This document shows, piece after piece, positions 4,983 to 9,455 of a stretch of DNA of 9,455 nucleotides (its first letter is position 1; each line of letters opens with the position of its first letter). The notes beneath the pieces are model-generated. The model worked only from the letters and a program-made list of their open reading frames with translations. It did not search any database and was not told where the DNA came from. The stretch comes from Faecalibacterium sp. UBA7177 (GTDB lineage Bacteria > Bacillota > Clostridia > Oscillospirales > Ruminococcaceae), in assembly GCA_002491225.1 (NCBI GenBank), contig DKVN01000052.1:1-9455 (forward strand), read 5' to 3'. Made by a program: the position numbers and the translations under genes.

Positions 4983-6506
4983 ATGGAACTGAAGGTGTTC
5001 AAGGACACCCTGTCCACCATTGGCAGCCCGTGCGAGGCCAAGGCCGAGCTGCCCATCGAGACCGAGATCCTCATCCCGGATTATCTGCCGCAGGTCTTTA
5101 AGATCATCAAGTGCTTTGTGCACCCGGTGATCCTGCAAAAGCAGGCCGCTGCCGGGCGCTGCACCCTGGATGGATACCTGCGCTGCACCGTCTTTTACCA
5201 GGCCGAAACCGACGCCAGCCTCTGCCAGACCGAGCAGAAGCTGCCCTTTACCAAAACGATCGAACTGCCCGGCCTTGAGGCGGGCGGCGGCAGCGTGCAG
5301 GCGGCGGGGGACCTCGAATACCTCAACTGCCGGGCGGTCAACCAGCGGCGGGTCGAGGTGCGGGGCGCATATGCGCTGCTGGTCAGCGTGGCGGGGGTGC
5401 AGGAGCAGGAGCTCATCACCACCCTCTCCGGCGCGGGGGCCGAGCAGCAGCTGGTCACCCTCTCGGGCATGCGCAGCCTCGCGGCCATCGACAAGCTGAT
5501 GACCGCCGAGGAGGAGCTGACCTTCCCCCAGCCGCCTCAGGCCGTGCTGGACATCTCGGGGGCGGGCACGGTGCAGGATGTCAAGCTCATCTCGGGCAAG
5601 GCGGTGGTCAAGGGGGAGATCGCGGCCACCGTCGTCTACCGCGCCGAGGCGGGCTACCGCACCGAGCAGCTCAAAAAGGCGGTGCCCTTTAACCAGATCG
5701 TCGACCTCGACGGCCTCACCGAGGACTGCCAGTGCTTTGCGATGGTCGAGCCGGTGGGCTGCACCCTCATGGCGGGGAGCGGGCCGGAGGCGGCCTCGGC
5801 CAACACCCTCTCGGTCACGGCGCTGCTGCATCTGCGGGTGCTGCGGCCGGTCGAGTGCTGCGTGGTCAATGACGCCTTTTCGACCGAGTTCGAGGCGGAT
5901 GTCAGCTACAAGACGGTGGCGCTGGAGCAGCTTGCCGCCGAGCTGGACGCCACGGTGGAGGCCCACGCGGGCGGCGCGCTGCCGGATGAGAACGCCGAGA
6001 TCCTCGAGTGCTTTGCCACCCTCGCCCCGCTCGAGCTGGCCAGCGCCGGGGAGGCGCTGGCGCTGCGGGGCCGGGCCACCGCCCATGTCTTTTGCATGAA
6101 CAGCCTGGGCGAGATCGACTGCTACGACAAGAGCTTCGAGTACACCCTGCCGGGGCAGTATTCCGGCCTGCCGGGGCAGTACCGGCTCGAGTGCTGGCCC
6201 ACCGTGCTGGGGATCGGGGCCCGCAAAAACGGCGGCGAGCTGGACGCCGCGGTCAGCATCCGGGTCGCCGGGCTGCTGATGCAGCGCCAGATTGAGACGG
6301 TGGTGGACACCGTCACCTGCGAGCAGCCGCTTGAGCCCGAGGACCCCGCCGTCGCCCTGCGCATCTACTACGCCGCGGCGGGCGAGGATGTCTTTGCCAT
6401 CGCCAAGCACTACCACGTCTCGCCCGGCGCCATGCTGACCGCCAACCACCTGGAAAGCCCGCAGCTGGCCGAGGACACCCGGCTGCTCGTGCCGATGAAC
6501 GCCTGA
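4983..6506 (+). CDS. sipL: DUF3794 (SPOCS) and LysM protein, SipL-type SpoIVA-interacting coat protein
   Basis: The 507-residue protein has no signal peptide or membrane segment. It consists of repeated DUF3794/SPOCS-type beta-rich modules. The first (about 32-135) contains IPDYLPQVFKIIK, DGYLRCTVFY and LPFTKTIELP; a second spans about 185-295 (KGEIAATVVYR, VPFNQIVDLDGL) and a third about 340-440. A C-terminal LysM domain lies at about 460-505 (IYYAAAGEDVFAIAKHYHVS to LLVPMNA). This architecture is that of Clostridioides difficile SipL, a mother-cell protein that binds SpoIVA through its LysM domain and is needed to localise the coat around the forespore. The start ATG 4983 has AGGGG at 7 nt. 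spoIVA begins 17 bp downstream, so the two are almost surely cotranscribed. The family is diverse, so the call rests on both architecture and position beside spoIVA. Confidence 0.85.
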   Translation: MELKVFKDTLSTIGSPCEAKAELPIETEILIPDYLPQVFKIIKCFVHPVILQKQAAAGRCTLDGYLRCTVFYQAETDASLCQTEQKLPFTKTIELPGLEAGGGSVQAAGDLEYLNCRAVNQRRVEVRGAYALLVSVAGVQEQELITTLSGAGAEQQLVTLSGMRSLAAIDKLMTAEEELTFPQPPQAVLDISGAGTVQDVKLISGKAVVKGEIAATVVYRAEAGYRTEQLKKAVPFNQIVDLDGLTEDCQCFAMVEPVGCTLMAGSGPEAASANTLSVTALLHLRVLRPVECCVVNDAFSTEFEADVSYKTVALEQLAAELDATVEAHAGGALPDENAEILECFATLAPLELASAGEALALRGRATAHVFCMNSLGEIDCYDKSFEYTLPGQYSGLPGQYRLECWPTVLGIGARKNGGELDAAVSIRVAGLLMQRQIETVVDTVTCEQPLEPEDPAVALRIYYAAAGEDVFAIAKHYHVSPGAMLTANHLESPQLAEDTRLLVPMNA

Positions 6507-6523
6507 GAGGGGGAGGGAAGAGT

Positions 6524-7999
6524 ATGGATACCGGCAAGCTGTATAAGGACATCGCCTCCCGCACCGGCGGGGACATCTACATCGGGGTGGTGGGCCCGGT
6601 GCGCAGCGGCAAGAGCACCTTCATCAAAAAGTTTATGGAGCAGATGGTGCTGCCGCAGATCGCGAACCCCGCCGTCAAGGCCCGCGCAAAAGACGAGCTG
6701 CCCCAGTCGGCCGCGGGGCGCACCATCATGACCACCGAGCCCAAGTTCATCCCGGAAACGGCCGTCACGGTCGAGCTGGAGGGGGGCGGCAGCTTTAAGA
6801 CCCGCCTGATCGACTGTGTGGGCTACATGGTCGAGGGGGCGATGGGCCACGAGGAGGACGACCACCCCCGCATGGTCAAGAGCCCCTGGTTTGAGCAGGA
6901 GATCCCCTTTGACCTCGCCGCCGAGACCGGCACCCGCCGGGTCATCCGGGAGCACTCGACCATCGGGCTGGTCATCACCACCGACGGCAGCATCAGCGAC
7001 ATCCCCCGCGCCCAGTACGAGCCCGCCGAGGAGCGGGTGGTGGCCGAGCTGGAGGAGATCCACAAGCCCTTTGTGATCCTGCTCAACTGCGTGGCCCCCG
7101 CCGCGCCCGAGAGCCTTGCCCTCGCCGCCGCGCTCGAGGAAAAATACGGCCACACGGTGCTGCCGGTCAGCTGTGTTGACCTTGACGCCGAGGGGATGGG
7201 CCGCATCCTGCAGGGGGTGCTGTACGAGTTTGGGGTGCGGGAGATCGCCTTCTCGATGCCCCGCTGGATCACCATGCTGGACCCCGGCCACTGGCTGCAG
7301 GAGGCGGTGTACACCGCGGTGCAGCAGTTCGCCGCCGGGGTGACCCAGATGAAGGACGTGGCCAAAAGCGCCGCCGCGATCGAGTGCGAGTATCTCAAGG
7401 CCTCGCGGATCCAGTCGCTCGAGCTGGCCACCGGCTGCGTGCAGATGGAATTGGAGCTGCAGCCCGACATCTTCTACAGGGTGCTGGGCGAGACCACCGG
7501 GCTGGAAATCTGCGACGAGGCCAGCCTGATGCCCTGCATCATCAACCTGGCCAAGGCAAAGCGGGAGTACGAGAAGGTGCGCGGCGCGCTGGAGCAGGTG
7601 GAGGCCACCGGCTACGGCATCGTGATGCCCACCATCGGCGAGCTGCATCTGGAGGAGCCCGAGATCGTGCGGCAGGGCGGCCGGTACGGGGTGCGGCTGC
7701 GGGCCAGCGCCCCCTCGATCCACCTGCTCAAGGCCACCATCAACACCGAAATCTCGCCCATCGTCGGCTCCGAGCGCCAGTCAGAAGAGCTGGTCATGAG
7801 CCTCTTGCAGGACTTTGAGCAGGACCCCATCAGGATCTGGGAGTCCAACATCTTTGGCAAGAGCCTGCACGAGCTGGTCAACGAGGGGCTGCAAAATAAG
7901 CTGCTGCACATGCCGCAGGAGGCCCGCGCCCGCTTGCAGGAGACCCTTGAGCGGGTGATCAACGAGGGCTGCTCCGGCTTGATCTGCATCATCCTGTGA
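6524..7999 (+). CDS. spoIVA: Stage IV sporulation protein A, coat-basement ATPase
   Basis: SpoIVA hydrolyses ATP to polymerise irreversibly on the forespore surface and form the platform for the spore coat. The product is 491 residues, one fewer than B. subtilis, and aligns throughout. The start shows LYKDIASRTGGDIYIGVVG. The Walker A loop GPVRSGKST is at 24-32 (Lys30), followed by DELPQSAAGRTIMTTEPKF (57-75) and the LIDCVG strand (95-100), then REHSTIGLVITTDG (142-155). This is the TRAFAC-GTPase-like fold that uses ATP. The C-terminus keeps ETLERVINEG and ends GLICIIL, the part that contacts SpoVM; Gly485 matches the B. subtilis Gly implicated in that contact. Cys483 and Cys488 replace small residues there. 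The start ATG 6524 follows GGGGGAGGGAAG. Expression by sigma-E in the mother cell is expected from the family. Confidence 0.98.
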   Translation: MDTGKLYKDIASRTGGDIYIGVVGPVRSGKSTFIKKFMEQMVLPQIANPAVKARAKDELPQSAAGRTIMTTEPKFIPETAVTVELEGGGSFKTRLIDCVGYMVEGAMGHEEDDHPRMVKSPWFEQEIPFDLAAETGTRRVIREHSTIGLVITTDGSISDIPRAQYEPAEERVVAELEEIHKPFVILLNCVAPAAPESLALAAALEEKYGHTVLPVSCVDLDAEGMGRILQGVLYEFGVREIAFSMPRWITMLDPGHWLQEAVYTAVQQFAAGVTQMKDVAKSAAAIECEYLKASRIQSLELATGCVQMELELQPDIFYRVLGETTGLEICDEASLMPCIINLAKAKREYEKVRGALEQVEATGYGIVMPTIGELHLEEPEIVRQGGRYGVRLRASAPSIHLLKATINTEISPIVGSERQSEELVMSLLQDFEQDPIRIWESNIFGKSLHELVNEGLQNKLLHMPQEARARLQETLERVINEGCSGLICIIL

Positions 8000-8043
8000 G
8001 CGCGTTGCCCAAACAAAACCGGCACAGGCCTTTACGCACAAAA

Positions 8044-8087
8044 CAAGCCCCCGGGCGCGGCCAAAACCTGCCGCACCCGGGGGCTTG
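8044..8087 (-). terminator. Convergent GC-rich terminator between spoIVA and the MORN gene
   Basis: CAAGCCCCCGGG (8044-8055) pairs perfectly with CCCGGGGGCTTG (8076-8087), and GCGG (8057-8060) with CCGC (8071-8074). Read leftward, the stem is followed by TTTTGTG, giving a short T tract for the MORN gene ending at 8144. Read rightward, the flank is CCATCTG, so for spoIVA it is a hairpin without a T run, though it may still act as a 3' end. Confidence 0.7.
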
Positions 8088-8143
8088 CCATCTGTTGAAA
8101 ACGGAAAATCGCATATTCCGTGCAAGGGAGAAAAAGCAGCGAT

Positions 8144-9455
8144 TCAGGACTCCTCCTCCACAAATTGGCCGTCCACCCAAACGCCGGTCACCACAGAGCC
8201 GTCGGTATGGGTCATCTGGCCGGGGCCGTTTGCGGTGCCGTTCGAGTATCCGCCCTCGTAGATCCGCCCGTCGCTCTGGGTCCAGCGCACGGTGCCCTCC
8301 ACAAAATTGGCCAATTCCGGGGCATCGCTGCCGCTGGGGCTCCAGCTGCCGTCGCGGTAATCGCCATCCGGCAGGGTCATGCGGCCGCTGAGGAAACAGT
8401 AGGTTTCCCCGTCGGAGCCCAGGCCCCACACGCCCTCATACACCGTGCCGTCCGTGAGGGTCAGGGTCCCCTTTTCCGGGCTGCCGTCCTTCAGGCTGCC
8501 CTCAAACACATCGCCGTTGGCGTAGGTGACGGTGCCGTTCGCAAAGGAGCCGGTCGTGACATCCCAGGTGCCCTCGTAGATGTTGCCGTTCTCGGTGGTC
8601 GCCTTACCGCTCGAAAAATACCCGGTGCCCACATCCCAGCTGCCCTCAAAAATCGTGCCGTTGCTGGCCTGGGTCTTGGTTCCGCGCACAAAGCTGCCGC
8701 TGCTCCACTCGCCGTCCCACACCGTGCCGTCCGCGTCGTTCTTCACGCCGGCGCCATTTCGTTTGCCGTCCTTCCATTCGCCCTCATACACGCCGCCGTC
8801 CGCATAGGTACATCTGCCGGTGCCGTTTCGCTTGCTGTCCTTCCATTCGCCCTCGTATACATCGCCGTTGGCGTAGGTGCAGGTGGCGGTGCCGTTCACC
8901 CTGCCGTCCTTCCATTCACCCTCGTATACGTCGCCATTGGCACGGGTGAGGCTGCCGGTGCCGTTGGGCTTGCCGTCCCGGATCTCGCCCTCGTACACCT
9001 CGCCGTCCGCACTGGTCACGGTGCCGGTGCCGTTGAGGCCGTCGGCCCAATCCCCCTCGATCACGCTCGCTTTCTCGGTGGTAAAGGTACCGTGCCCGTT
9101 CGGTTCGCCGCCCTTCCACTCGCCGGTGTACAGGCCGCTCACCTCATAGGCGGTGGTGTACTCCTGGTCGGTCACGGTTTTGGCGCCGCCGCCAAAGAGA
9201 AGCAGCAAAACCAGCACCATCACGACCACCGCGGCCCCGGCCCCGATCAGGATGCGCTTGTCCAGCGGCTTTTTGGCGGGGTTCTCGATGTAGACGCCCG
9301 CTGCCTGTGCGGCGGTGCTCGGCGCAGGCTGGGCCGTCTCAGGCTGCGCCGGAGCAGGCTGCGCCGCGGGTGCGGACGCCCCGGCCCCGGCATAGGCGGG
9401 CTCTTTGACCGGCTGCACGGCCGCCGCGGCCGCCGCGGGCTGGGCGGGCGCAGCG
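8144..9455 (-). CDS. Membrane-anchored MORN-repeat protein, 5' end outside the window
   Basis: The frame is open to the right edge, so the start is not seen; the GTG at 9418 lies inside an Ala/Pro/Gln-rich linker and is unlikely to be the start. The visible part has about 436 residues. In residues counted from 9418: an Ala/Pro-rich linker (1-40), a basic stretch ending PLDKR (about 49-55), one membrane helix (about 56-76, ILIGAGAAVVVMVLVLLLL), then about 13-14 MORN repeats (97-420) of the form VYEGEWKDGKRNGTG. The positive-inside rule puts the repeats outside the cell. Related clostridial proteins often carry a zinc ribbon at the missing N-terminus; that is a guess here. MORN repeats are beta-hairpin binding modules, and no enzymatic domain is visible. 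The function is unknown. It is convergent with spoIVA and not part of that operon. Confidence 0.85.
   Translation of the reverse strand, partial: AAPAQPAAAAAAVQPVKEPAYAGAGASAPAAQPAPAQPETAQPAPSTAAQAAGVYIENPAKKPLDKRILIGAGAAVVVMVLVLLLLFGGGAKTVTDQEYTTAYEVSGLYTGEWKGGEPNGHGTFTTEKASVIEGDWADGLNGTGTVTSADGEVYEGEIRDGKPNGTGSLTRANGDVYEGEWKDGRVNGTATCTYANGDVYEGEWKDSKRNGTGRCTYADGGVYEGEWKDGKRNGAGVKNDADGTVWDGEWSSGSFVRGTKTQASNGTIFEGSWDVGTGYFSSGKATTENGNIYEGTWDVTTGSFANGTVTYANGDVFEGSLKDGSPEKGTLTLTDGTVYEGVWGLGSDGETYCFLSGRMTLPDGDYRDGSWSPSGSDAPELANFVEGTVRWTQSDGRIYEGGYSNGTANGPGQMTHTDGSVVTGVWVDGQFVEEES
8723..8998 (-). repeat. Four tandem 69-bp MORN-coding units
   Basis: Four consecutive 23-codon units encode VYEGEWKDGKRNGTG-type repeats. 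The base-level copy is close in the middle: CCTTCCATTC recurs at 8770, 8839 and 8908, exactly 69 bp apart. Outer repeats differ more and vary in length (up to about 32 residues), which suggests recent duplication in the middle of an older array. Confidence 0.8.

Noticed and set aside
4962..6449. A 495-codon open frame on the - strand opposite the sipL-like gene, and similar long antisense frames opposite prkC, rsgA and spoIVA
   Set aside because: These arise from GC-rich codon use of the real genes; the translations are low-complexity His/Arg/Gly/Ala-rich, match no family, and lack ribosome sites.
8101..8121. ACGGAA/TTCCGT inverted repeat near the MORN stop
   Set aside because: Only six pairs with a 9-base loop and no T tract; the strong hairpin at 8044-8087 explains the gene end better.
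8723..8998. Regular 69-bp repeats as a possible CRISPR array
   Set aside because: The units are in frame, encode MORN motifs, and have no alternating repeat-spacer structure.
9416..9418. GTG as the start of the MORN protein
   Set aside because: The frame is open to the window edge in the same Ala/Pro-rich linker and no ribosome site precedes it, so the real start lies outside.

Overview
This window looks like chromosomal DNA from a high-GC, endospore-forming member of the Clostridia. I infer an Oscillospiraceae/Ruminococcaceae-type gut Firmicute. The grounds are recognisable sporulation proteins (SpoVM, a SipL-type protein and SpoIVA), a PrkC/PrpC pair next to RsgA and ThiN as in Firmicutes, strong purine-rich ribosome binding sites, and very GC-rich codon use. 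The species cannot be named from the sequence alone.

Positions 1-4042 (+ strand) form a housekeeping and signalling block: the 3' end of a PP2C phosphatase (prpC/stp), the PASTA Ser/Thr kinase PrkC (4-bp to near overlap), the ribosome-assembly GTPase RsgA, and thiamine pyrophosphokinase ThiN. Bacillus subtilis has the order prpC-prkC-rsgA(cpgA)-rpe-thiN. Here rpe is missing and only 107 bp separate rsgA from thiN. A hairpin lies between prkC and rsgA.

Positions 4043-4629 are a less GC-rich, accessory-looking patch. It holds an operator-like dyad, then a truncated GyrI-like/AraC-effector-type gene with a strong RBS that breaks off at a TGA inside a normally conserved motif. After it comes a largely non-coding stretch with a strong hairpin and a candidate sigma-E promoter.

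Positions 4630-7999 (+) are the most interesting part: a compact cluster for the basement layer of the spore coat. A 26-codon GTG-start gene at 4630-4710 aligns end to end with SpoVM, the tiny amphipathic peptide that marks the outer forespore membrane. It is followed by a hairpin and an intrinsic terminator. Next come a DUF3794 (SPOCS) plus LysM protein of the SipL type and, 17 bp later, full-length SpoIVA, the ATPase that polymerises into the coat base. Membrane anchor, adaptor and polymerising ATPase are therefore adjacent. The spoVM gene is short enough to be missed by routine gene finding.

Positions 8000-9455 hold a perfect GC-rich hairpin that best serves as a terminator for the leftward gene. 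That convergent gene encodes a single-pass membrane protein with about 13-14 MORN repeats; its N-terminus lies beyond the right edge. No tRNA, rRNA, insertion sequence, integrase or CRISPR array was seen.
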